DNA from: GCA-2697345 sp045565015
GTDB taxonomy: Bacteria > Pseudomonadota > Alphaproteobacteria > Rhodobacterales > Rhodobacteraceae
Assembly (NCBI GenBank): GCA_045565015.1
Contig: JBJLGD010000044.1
Location: 1-21,396 of the forward strand
Direction of reading: 5' to 3'
Length of the DNA stretch: 21,396 nucleotides
The position numbers and the translations under genes were made by a program. The notes beneath the pieces are model-generated. The model saw only the letters and a list, made by a program, of their open reading frames with translations. It was not told where the DNA came from and did not search any database. Below, piece by piece: positions 15,529-21,396 of this stretch. The first letter of the stretch is position 1. Each line of letters starts with the position of its first letter.

Positions 15529-15610
15529 TAAAATTAATACCTCTATTTTTTAATCTTAGTTAAAACTTAGACTACCTTAACCTAACAGGATAGAAACGAA
15601 AAACGATTTA

Positions 15611-15616
15611 ATTATA
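15611..15616 (-). promoter_or_regulatory. Candidate -10 element of cysK
   Basis: Reading leftward, a perfect TATAAT lies 82 bases before the cysK start, in the 161-base spacer to the AIG2-like gene. No convincing -35 box is at the right distance (TTACTT at 18 bases is weak). The spacer is otherwise AT-rich and shows no terminator or riboswitch-like fold that I can see. Confidence 0.3.
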
Positions 15617-15687
15617 AAAATGAAGTTCGAAAGTAAGTAATTTATAAAAAAGTTGACATCTTAAATAATGTATTGGGAACTTACATT

Positions 15688-15703
15688 AGCTAAATATTTA
15701 GCT
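15688..15703. repeat. Perfect 16-base palindrome across the stop codon of the AIG2-like gene
   Basis: AGCTAAATATTTAGCT equals its own reverse complement and contains the stop codon at 15690-15692. No T-run follows in the direction of transcription, so it does not look like an intrinsic terminator. Role, if any, is unknown. Confidence 0.3.
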
Positions 15704-16148
15704 CGCTCTTCACCTGCTCAACACTCTTAACCCCATATTGAGACATGACTTTTTTTGCAAACTTATAGGTTTCCTTCGCTGATACCGTTTGCCACTCTGC
15801 TAAATCCCAATCTTCTTGAATTGGCTCAATACTATTTTGAGGCATATAAACAAAAGTAGATGCTGTTTGATTTAAGCTATTTACCTGAATTGGTTCCAAA
15901 TAATAGTCAAATAATTGTTCATAAAAGTCTGCTCGTGCAATTGTTTCACTAGTAAGGTTGCTTAATAAAAGACCGTCTGCTTCTCCTTTGCTATCCTTAA
16001 CCATTATGGGATAGACAGCACTTTGTACTTTCCATACGCTAAAACCAGGTGCTATTGCCGGAAAAACATCAATATTAGTCCCTAAAACAATTTCAAAAAG
16101 ACCTCTATCTTTTAATGTACCAAATAAAAATAAACTGTCTATTAACAA
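15690..16148 (-). CDS. AIG2/GGCT-like gamma-glutamylcyclotransferase fold protein, TTG start
   Basis: Small protein of 152 residues with the gamma-glutamylcyclotransferase-like barrel. The motif LFLFGTLK near the N-terminus corresponds to the family's YGTL, and the acidic residue in ARADFYEQLF is a candidate catalytic Glu. PYxxP-like AIAPGFSVWKV and the final YVYMP-like FVYMPQ also fit. The first tyrosine of YGTL is Phe here. The frame has no ATG before the core, and a stop codon lies directly upstream, so TTG at 16146-16148 is the only reasonable start, with AAGG 11 bases before it. In many alphaproteobacteria a similar domain is fused to a Nudix hydrolase; here it stands alone. It follows the cfa-like gene by 25 bases, probably in one transcript. 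Its substrate is unknown. Confidence 0.75.
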   Translation of the reverse strand: MLIDSLFLFGTLKDRGLFEIVLGTNIDVFPAIAPGFSVWKVQSAVYPIMVKDSKGEADGLLLSNLTSETIARADFYEQLFDYYLEPIQVNSLNQTASTFVYMPQNSIEPIQEDWDLAEWQTVSAKETYKFAKKVMSQYGVKSVEQVKSELNI

Positions 16149-16173
16149 TTACTTAAGAACCTTATTTAATCTA

Positions 16174-17385
16174 TTATTTTGGTTTGTTAATAGTGATCTG
16201 AGTAACATCACAATACCCTTGCATGAAAGTACCAGCACAGGACGTTAAATAGAAATCCCACATATTTTTAAAGCGTTTATCGAAACCCAGCCCTACTATA
16301 TTATCCCACTGCTTATTGAACTCTGCATGCCATCTTCGCAATGTCGCGCTGTAGCTTTGACCAAACTCGATAGAGCCTTTCACTTGCAAACCTGCTCTGT
16401 GAACTTGTTCCTTTAAGACACTTGGGCAAGGCAACATACCACCTGGAAAAATATATTTCTGTATAAAGTCAACTCCTTTGCGGTAAGCCTCCCAACGGTT
16501 ATCCGCTAAAGTAATAATTTGGAGAGTAGCATTACAACCAGGCTTTAAACGGTCTCTTACTGTTGAGAAGTATATTGGCCAATATTTCTCTCCAACTGCT
16601 TCAAACATTTCTATAGAAGCGATACCATCATACACACCAGTTTCATCTCGATAGTCCTGAAGCTTAATTTCTACTTTATCCGATAAACCTCCATCAGCCA
16701 TCCGTTTGATCGCATAATCATATTGTTCTTGAGAGATCGTTAAGCCCGTTACCTTAATACCACGCTTTGCCGCCGCATATTCACAAAAACCGCCCCAGCC
16801 ACAACCAATTTCCAAAATATGATCTCCAGGCTTCACTCCTAATTGATCAATAATACTCTCATATTTATTTTCTTGTGCTTTTTCAAGTGTTTCTGAGTCT
16901 TTCTTAAATAAGGCAGAGCTATATGTCATACTCTTATCTAACCACAGTGAATAAAATTTATTACCTAAATCATAATGATAGCTTATGTTTTTCTTTGCCT
17001 GTTTTCTTGAATTGGACCGAAGCCAAAACCTAACACGTTCATACAGCCGGACCAAACCCATTCCTGGGAATCCTGAGTACACGTCGTCATTATCTAAATG
17101 CATAAGATCCATGAATGCTTGTAAGTCTGGAGTTGTCCACCAACCATCTAAGTAAGCATCGCTAAAACCTAAATCACCCTCCCTAACTAACCTAGCAAAA
17201 AGATCGTCATTATGGACAGTAAACTCGGCATGGGGGCCTTCTGATTTCCCTTCTGCCCTAAAAATCCTTCCATCCTCTAGTTTTACATCCAGACAACCAT
17301 TTTTTATTTTTTTTATTACACCAAAAGCTTGCGAAAAATATCGAGGCAGGCCTTTCTGATTAGATGTACTAGTAAGAAAATTCAT
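16174..17385 (-). CDS. Cyclopropane-fatty-acyl-phospholipid synthase family methyltransferase
   Basis: SAM-dependent enzyme acting on unsaturated acyl chains of membrane phospholipids, adding a methylene or methyl group. It has 403 residues. The N-terminal domain (1-130) carries the lipid-binding part with GDLGFSDAYLDGWW (70-83). SYHYDLGNKFYSLWLDKSMTYSSALF-like sequence (135-160) leads into the Rossmann fold, where the SAM-binding ILEIGCGWGGF is at 190-200. IEMFEAVGEKYWP (258-270) and YIFPGGMLP (311-319) are family hallmarks. Homologues include true Cfa and enzymes making other modified fatty acids, so the exact product is not certain. The ATG has GGAG 5 bases upstream. The upstream 148-base spacer is very AT-rich with long T/A runs and no clear promoter. 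It is followed after 25 bases by the AIG2-like gene. Confidence 0.9.
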   Translation of the reverse strand: MNFLTSTSNQKGLPRYFSQAFGVIKKIKNGCLDVKLEDGRIFRAEGKSEGPHAEFTVHNDDLFARLVREGDLGFSDAYLDGWWTTPDLQAFMDLMHLDNDDVYSGFPGMGLVRLYERVRFWLRSNSRKQAKKNISYHYDLGNKFYSLWLDKSMTYSSALFKKDSETLEKAQENKYESIIDQLGVKPGDHILEIGCGWGGFCEYAAAKRGIKVTGLTISQEQYDYAIKRMADGGLSDKVEIKLQDYRDETGVYDGIASIEMFEAVGEKYWPIYFSTVRDRLKPGCNATLQIITLADNRWEAYRKGVDFIQKYIFPGGMLPCPSVLKEQVHRAGLQVKGSIEFGQSYSATLRRWHAEFNKQWDNIVGLGFDKRFKNMWDFYLTSCAGTFMQGYCDVTQITINKPK

Positions 17386-17533
17386 GACAACTCCAACAAT
17401 TACTAGAAATATAAACTAAAAACGAGTTTTCACTCAACAAATTTTTAATCAAAAAATTAATTTTTTTTAATTTCAAACTTTTTTGAAGAGTTTTTATGTA
17501 ATTATTACAAGTAAAACACTGAACACATATTTG

Positions 17534-18754
17534 TCAGATAACATCATCTAATGTAGATATAAGATGGTCAACTTCACTCTTAGTGTTATAATGCACAAAA
17601 GAAAGCCGTAATACTCCAAGATCAGTATCGACATTCATTGCCTTCAAGGGTCTTCCACCATAAAAGTCACCTCCCGCTGCCATTACATTTCGTTTTGCTA
17701 ACTGCGCTGCCAGGTCATTGGAACTTTCTTGAACCTCTAGCGAAACTGTGGGCGCCCTCCTCTGAGCATCCGCAGGCCCAATCAAGCGTACAGAGTTTTT
17801 GGCAGATACATAATCTAATAAAGGTTGCAAAAGTCTTGCCTCATGATCTCTGAAAAGATCGTGCACTACGTTAGCCCTGTTTATTCCTGAGGCATCTTTT
17901 ATATGATGGCCTATAATATCATCAAAATATTCTGTGATACCTGCACATGCCGCTACTTGCGCATGATCCGGACCAGCAGGTGTAAATCTCGAGTATAAGG
18001 TTTTTTCATTAAAGTGATGACCTTGATTAGGAAGGGTAAAACCCAAGTCCTCCCTTATAACCATAATCCCTTGATGCGGACCAAAAGTTTTATATGCAGA
18101 GAATAAGTATATGTCAGTGTTTAGTGCACCCACATCCGGTAAACCGTGTGGCGCATAGCTAACTCCATCAACACAACTCACGGCACCAGCGCCATGTATT
18201 ACATTAACTATTTTCTTAACATCATTAATCTCACCAATAACATTTGAACAGTGTGGAAAGCAAACCAACCTAACTTTATCGTCTAACAATCTCTCCAACT
18301 CAGGCACCTCTAAGGAACCTGTTTCAGAGTTTATACACCATTCCCGTACTTCTATACCTGCCTCTGATAGCCGTCTCCAAGGCCCAGAGTTTGCCTCATG
18401 ATCCTGATTGGTTACAATAATGGCCTCGCCTGGTTTCATCCATTGCTTAAACGCTTGAGATAAGACGTATGTATTTTGTGTAGTTGACGGACCGAAACTT
18501 ACTTCTTCCACCTTAACCCCCATAAAATTCGCTAAGCCCACACGCGCTTCATCCATTTCATTACCACCTAGAGTGGATGCCTCGTATGGATCATATGGCT
18601 GAACTTTCCTTTCCTCATAGAAGCGACTCAACCTGCTTATCACTTGCCTACAAGCGTAAGACCCGCCAGCACTCTGGAAAAAGGCCTGCCCGTTTAATTT
18701 AGCTGTCTGAAAAGCCGGAAATTGCTTTCGAACGAAATCAATATCTAAGTTCAT
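17534..18754 (-). CDS. Class V PLP-dependent aminotransferase / cysteine desulfurase-like protein
   Basis: PLP enzyme of 406 residues with the fold of cysteine desulfurases and isopenicillin-N epimerases. PLP Lys222 is in FSAYKTFGPHQG, the ring-nitrogen Asp196 in CVDGVSYAPHG, and stacking H119 in QDHEAN. STTQN (90-94) binds phosphate. The C-terminus (MAAGGDFYGGRPL, then LRLSFVHYNT) lacks the active-site Cys loop of SufS/IscS, so it is probably not an iron-sulfur-cluster desulfurase. It is one of the unassigned desulfurase-like enzymes, which could act as a lyase on amino-acid or thiol adducts. GGAG is 5 bases before the ATG. The DUF1326 gene ends 49 bases upstream on the same strand. Confidence 0.85.
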   Translation of the reverse strand: MNLDIDFVRKQFPAFQTAKLNGQAFFQSAGGSYACRQVISRLSRFYEERKVQPYDPYEASTLGGNEMDEARVGLANFMGVKVEEVSFGPSTTQNTYVLSQAFKQWMKPGEAIIVTNQDHEANSGPWRRLSEAGIEVREWCINSETGSLEVPELERLLDDKVRLVCFPHCSNVIGEINDVKKIVNVIHGAGAVSCVDGVSYAPHGLPDVGALNTDIYLFSAYKTFGPHQGIMVIREDLGFTLPNQGHHFNEKTLYSRFTPAGPDHAQVAACAGITEYFDDIIGHHIKDASGINRANVVHDLFRDHEARLLQPLLDYVSAKNSVRLIGPADAQRRAPTVSLEVQESSNDLAAQLAKRNVMAAGGDFYGGRPLKAMNVDTDLGVLRLSFVHYNTKSEVDHLISTLDDVI

Positions 18755-18803
18755 ATTTTCTCCAATAAAATTTTATAATTTAAAAATCCGGTAGACTAGA
18801 TAA

Positions 18804-19505
18804 TTATGGGCCTGACCATTCGATTGGGCAGATTTCTGCAGATTTTCCATCAAAATCCCAAACTCTACCATAATCTCTCACCTTTGATCTCTTTCCAACT
18901 GCAACTAAAACGTCTGAGCCCATCCAGTATTTCGTGTTAGATACCATTACAGGCTGGTCTGGAGACTTACCATCCACTAGCTCTATCTCACCTTGGATTT
19001 TACGACCGATATTAATAATACGTTTTCTTCCCTCACGAGTAATTTCAACTGGCGCTCTCTCTGCTCCTATGATTTCTGAAACAAGGAATGTGAAAAGCCC
19101 AGTTGTTCCACCGGCTGCACCAGAAAAGATTTTTAAAATACCGTTATAAGCCTTTTGTGTAGCGTTTTCGTCAACGTAAGCCGCAACTTTCCAATTCCCC
19201 TCGCCCATTCGGCCTGGAATATCGACGAGTAGACCCACATTCAAACCAGATAAGCTTTCCCCCTCAAAATGGCCATCATCAATAATGATTCCCATCCAGG
19301 CGTGACAATGACCCTCAGTTGGCGGATGTGCGCCAAGAGAAACAACGCATGGGCAAAAAACATCACACGAACAATTTAGGAATAATTCACCACTAATTTT
19401 CCAATCAGTGGGTTCCTTCCTACGCCTTTTAGAACTCATTCTGCTATCAATTTTCTGCATAACTTGAAGTTTATCAGAGGTCTTGCCAGTTTTTTTATTC
19501 ATCAT
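18804..19505 (-). CDS. DUF1326 domain protein with CxCx3CxC motif
   Basis: Protein of unknown function, 233 residues, predicted soluble, with no signal peptide. The DUF1326 hallmark is intact: WKISGELFLNCSCDVFCPCV, with C45, C47, C51 and C53, followed by HCH at 66-68 (C67). This Cys/His group looks able to bind a soft metal such as Cu or Zn. A lysine- and arginine-rich stretch (SSKRRRKEP, 24-32) precedes the domain. The gene begins 10 bases after the DUF2182 stop. DUF1326 and DUF2182 genes are often adjacent in proteobacteria, and the partnership is the best hint of a shared role. GGA is 5 bases before the first ATG. Other in-frame ATGs (codons 2, 16, 23) leave the exact N-terminus uncertain. 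Confidence 0.85.
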   Translation of the reverse strand: MMNKKTGKTSDKLQVMQKIDSRMSSKRRRKEPTDWKISGELFLNCSCDVFCPCVVSLGAHPPTEGHCHAWMGIIIDDGHFEGESLSGLNVGLLVDIPGRMGEGNWKVAAYVDENATQKAYNGILKIFSGAAGGTTGLFTFLVSEIIGAERAPVEITREGRKRIINIGRKIQGEIELVDGKSPDQPVMVSNTKYWMGSDVLVAVGKRSKVRDYGRVWDFDGKSAEICPIEWSGP

Positions 19506-19515
19506 ATTGTCCAGT

Positions 19516-20334
19516 CTAAGTTAAATTTACTACGGCAGAGCATATTCCTAACAGAATAAGAATACCACCCAAAGGTTTTTTTATTATAATACCTATTTGT
19601 GGAAGCTTTTCTAGAACAACAATTAAGGTAATCAACCCCATCCAAATAAAGTTCATGTAACCCATAACAAAGGCTAAAAGCATAAAGCCCCAGCAGCAAC
19701 CGACACAAAAAATTCCTAAGCCAATACCCATCCTGAATCCACCAAGTAGACCTGATCGCCAATTACTCATAAAATATCCAAAGGGAGAATGGCAAACTTC
19801 GTGGCAAAAATCTTTTAAGACAGTAAATTGAAATACTCCTACGGCAACAAGTGCGAGTGAAATAATCCAATCTGATTGTATTATCCCTGCACTATTTAAA
19901 AAATCAACACTTGTAAGAGAGACTTGTAGTTGAGAAATCAGCAATGAGAACCCAATCCATATGACTATATAACCCACAAGAACTCCACTCCATCCCAACC
20001 ATGAGCCCTCAGCAGTCTTTATTAAATCTTGATAGGTACGCAGAGTTGGCACCATAGCAGGTAACATCATGGCAATCATCATTATTGACCACATAGGAAA
20101 TAACATTTTAAGAGTAGCCATGGATCCCATCTTCATGCCACCATCGGCCATAGATCCCATCTTCATGCCACCATCGGCCATAGATCCCATCTTCATATTG
20201 CCAAACCAATCTAATTTCATAGATGAGGACATTTGGAATACATAAACCCAGGAAATTAGTATTGTAATGAAAAAACTCAACCATAAGATTGAGCGAATAA
20301 AAGATTTATTGCCATCTTGCATTTTTAACTCCAT
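19516..20334 (-). CDS. DUF2182 predicted metal-binding membrane protein with methionine-rich repeat
   Basis: Multi-spanning inner-membrane protein of 272 residues. The DUF2182 signature is present: MWSIMMIAMMLPAMVP (81-96), K174 with FCHEVCHSP (C177, C181), GLGIFCVGCCWGFML (205-219), GYMNFIWMG (225-233) and LEKLP. Between the first helix and MWSIMMIAMM lies an unusual Met-rich segment (47-77) made of MKMGSMADGG units, encoded by a 30-base tandem repeat. MxM arrays commonly bind Cu(I) or Ag(I), so a role in copper handling is inferred. Two starts are possible: ATG 20332-20334 (AGGA 7 bases upstream) or codon 5 (GGAG 6 bases upstream). It heads a minus-strand unit with DUF1326 and is divergent from a GntR gene across 50 bases. 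Confidence 0.88.
   Translation of the reverse strand: MELKMQDGNKSFIRSILWLSFFITILISWVYVFQMSSSMKLDWFGNMKMGSMADGGMKMGSMADGGMKMGSMATLKMLFPMWSIMMIAMMLPAMVPTLRTYQDLIKTAEGSWLGWSGVLVGYIVIWIGFSLLISQLQVSLTSVDFLNSAGIIQSDWIISLALVAVGVFQFTVLKDFCHEVCHSPFGYFMSNWRSGLLGGFRMGIGLGIFCVGCCWGFMLLAFVMGYMNFIWMGLITLIVVLEKLPQIGIIIKKPLGGILILLGICSAVVNLT
20117..20196 (-). repeat. 30-base in-frame tandem repeat encoding DGGMKMGSMA
   Basis: Two perfectly identical 30-base units (20123-20152 and 20153-20182) are followed by a 14-base partial third (20183-20196), with a 5-base match just before the first. Identity including third codon positions points to a recent duplication. The unit length keeps frame, so copy number can vary without breaking the gene. 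Confidence 0.95.
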
Positions 20335-20373
20335 AAAAGAATCCTAAACGCAATCCTGATGCCATGTTTTTAA

Positions 20374-20384
20374 ATGTCTGACAA
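20374..20384. promoter_or_regulatory. Candidate GntR-family operator (TGTC-T-GACA)
   Basis: TGTCTGACA (20375-20383) is a perfect inverted repeat around one base, the shape favoured by FCD-type GntR regulators (TGGTCnGACCA- and TTGTCnGACAA-like sites). It lies directly before the gntR start codon in the 50-base divergent spacer, so binding could repress its own gene and the DUF2182 unit. The spacer also holds the start-proximal sequences of both genes. Confidence 0.55.
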
Positions 20385-21101
20385 ATGAAATCTCAAAATA
20401 TAAATGTACCTGACCTTTCTACCGAGATCGCCGAAGAAATTAGGGCATCTATAAAGAATAATGAATTAGACATTGGATCAAGATTACCTTCAGAGACTGA
20501 ACTTGCAGAACAATTCAAAGTAAGCAGATCAACCGTCAGAGAAGCTCTCAAAAGACTAGCAGCACAAAACTTGATAAGAACTCAACGCGGGGCATCAGGC
20601 GGAGCCTTCGTAAAGCAACTCAGTTTTGAGGAGGCTTACGATTATCAAATAACTACTTCTACTCTATTATTATCGATGAATGATGTTAGCTTTGAAATAG
20701 CTTGCGAGGCTCGCTTCAGTCTCGAGAGAGCATGCACATACTTTGCTGCAAGTCGTCGAACAAATAAGGATATAGCGTTATTAAATAGTGAGATATCTAC
20801 TCAAACGAAGAAAAACCTGAGCGACGAAGATTTTTGTGCGTCTGATATTCGATTTCACCGCGTTTTAGTTGATTGCGCTAAAAATCCAGTTTTAAGTTAT
20901 CAGCTTGCTGGAGCAATCGAAGCCATGCAACCATTAATGAATATGATAACATTTTCAGAACGATCTCGAGAAAAAATAATCTTGTTCCATCAAGAAATTT
21001 TAGAAGCAATTATTGCGAAAGATGGAAAGCTGGCGAATAATCGTCTTGAAACGCTCGAGCAATACACCAAAACACTTGGTCACAAATTATTTAAAAAATA
21101 A
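20385..21101 (+). CDS. GntR family transcriptional regulator, FadR/FCD subfamily
   Basis: DNA-binding repressor or activator of 238 residues. The N-terminal winged helix-turn-helix (about 10-75) shows GSRLPSETELAEQFKVSRSTVREALKRL (31-58 in segments), the standard GntR signature. The C-terminal FCD ligand domain has ACEARFSLE near 106-114, and metal-ligand candidates D154 and H158 (SDIRFH) and H202 (FHQEILEAI). The further His that usually follows about 20 residues later appears replaced (around T223), so metal binding may be altered. FCD regulators usually respond to organic acids or sugar acids. It is divergent from the DUF2182-DUF1326-PLP enzyme unit, its most likely target besides itself. 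Upstream DNA holds TGTCTGACA. The tmRNA gene follows at about 110 bases. Confidence 0.93.
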   Translation: MKSQNINVPDLSTEIAEEIRASIKNNELDIGSRLPSETELAEQFKVSRSTVREALKRLAAQNLIRTQRGASGGAFVKQLSFEEAYDYQITTSTLLLSMNDVSFEIACEARFSLERACTYFAASRRTNKDIALLNSEISTQTKKNLSDEDFCASDIRFHRVLVDCAKNPVLSYQLAGAIEAMQPLMNMITFSERSREKIILFHQEILEAIIAKDGKLANNRLETLEQYTKTLGHKLFKK

Positions 21102-21210
21102 ATAAAATTCATTCATCTCAAGTGTTTATTTATATATATTCAACTATGGTTACTTATTGCTTTTAAAGTCAGCTTTTTCCGCTATACTGTCTATTGTCTT
21201 TATTGACTAT

Positions 21211-21396
21211 GGATATAAACGCGCTCGCAATAAGCGGATCGGACCCGGGGGCGGTACCCGGCGACTCCACCAAATATCGTTCATTTGACGATTATGGGGT
21301 CGAAATAGGATCGACGAACGTCTAAAGGAGTTAGCTTTATCTCGGTGAGATACCACCGTTATCGGTTCAATTTAAGCTAGTTGCAAATGACAACAG
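21211..21396 (+). ncRNA. ssrA: Two-piece (circularly permuted) tmRNA, partial at the window edge
   Basis: RNA that rescues stalled ribosomes by acting as tRNA(Ala) and then mRNA for a degradation tag. The acceptor piece comes first: T-arm CCGGG (21245-21249), loop, CCCGG (21257-21261), acceptor strand CGACTCC (21262-21268), then A and encoded CCA ending at 21272. The coding piece starts GGGGTCG at 21296. Its 7 bases pair fully with CGACTCC, with a G·U at the third pair, the alanine identity element. GGATCGACGAACG follows, like other tmRNA 5' ends. The intervening 21273-21295 can form a hairpin (ATCGT/ACGAT) and should be removed. The tag reading frame resumes at GCA 21383: Ala-Asn-Asp-Asn, then cut off. 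The exact 5' end of the acceptor piece is a guess, and the 3' end is outside. Confidence 0.92.

Noticed and set aside
15653..15658. Perfect TTGACA on the plus strand
   Set aside because: No matching -10 at 16-18 bases and no plus-strand gene downstream; all neighbouring genes are on the minus strand.
17531..17540. TGTCAGATA resembling the GntR palindrome
   Set aside because: One arm is imperfect and it lies at the end of a coding region, so chance similarity is more likely.
1..21396. Search for CRISPR arrays, insertion sequences, integrases or phage genes
   Set aside because: No spaced direct repeats, transposase-like frames or terminal inverted repeats were seen; the only tandem repeat is coding (20117-20196).

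Overview
The window reads as a piece of chromosome from an AT-rich, aerobic, heterotrophic alphaproteobacterium, probably marine. The strongest clue is at the right edge. A circularly permuted, two-piece tmRNA gene lies there, with the acceptor piece first and the coding piece second, and its tag begins Ala-Asn-Asp-Asn, as alphaproteobacterial tags do. The GTAGNTG-type cysteine synthase and the tight cysK-mscS-alaX arrangement also fit alphaproteobacteria as I know them. Lineage below class level is not determined.

Layout. (1) 1-2841, minus strand: the phenylacetyl-CoA epoxidase operon paaABCDE, with paaE cut by the window edge. A near-palindromic TetR/PaaR-type operator overlaps the presumed paaA promoter. 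(2) 2947-6901: lipid or acyl oxidation genes, namely a membrane fatty-acid hydroxylase/sterol desaturase, a PhyH-type Fe(II)/2-oxoglutarate dioxygenase, and a divergent ACSF2-like acyl-CoA ligase. (3) 6934-11048: a glutathione-centred block. A VOC protein and a nu-class-like GST on the minus strand diverge from a plus-strand run of a 2-hydroxychromene-2-carboxylate isomerase-like kappa/DsbA protein, a ChaC glutathione cyclotransferase and an SDR. The SDR converges on a metallo-beta-lactamase-fold lactonase-like hydrolase. (4) 11187-15528, minus strand: cysK, a large DUF3772-type mechanosensitive channel and alaX (alanyl-tRNA editing), followed by tRNA-Ser(GGA). (5) 15690-17385, minus strand: a cyclopropane-fatty-acid-synthase family methyltransferase and a small AIG2/GGCT-like protein that starts with TTG. 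(6) 17534-20334, minus strand: a DUF2182 membrane protein carrying a methionine-rich tandem repeat, a DUF1326 cysteine-motif protein and a class V PLP enzyme. (7) A divergent FCD-type GntR regulator at 20385 with a likely operator just before its start codon, then the tmRNA.

How they may work together. Regions 1-3 look like catabolism of aromatic and lipid-like substrates through CoA thioesters and glutathione adducts. Region 4 joins sulfur assimilation, osmotic protection and translation quality control. Regions 5-6 concern membrane lipid modification and, by inference, metal handling. The two places most likely to hide an undescribed system are the glutathione block and the DUF2182-DUF1326-PLP enzyme-GntR locus. 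No mobile element, CRISPR array or phage gene was seen, and no stretch over 300 bases lacks a gene.
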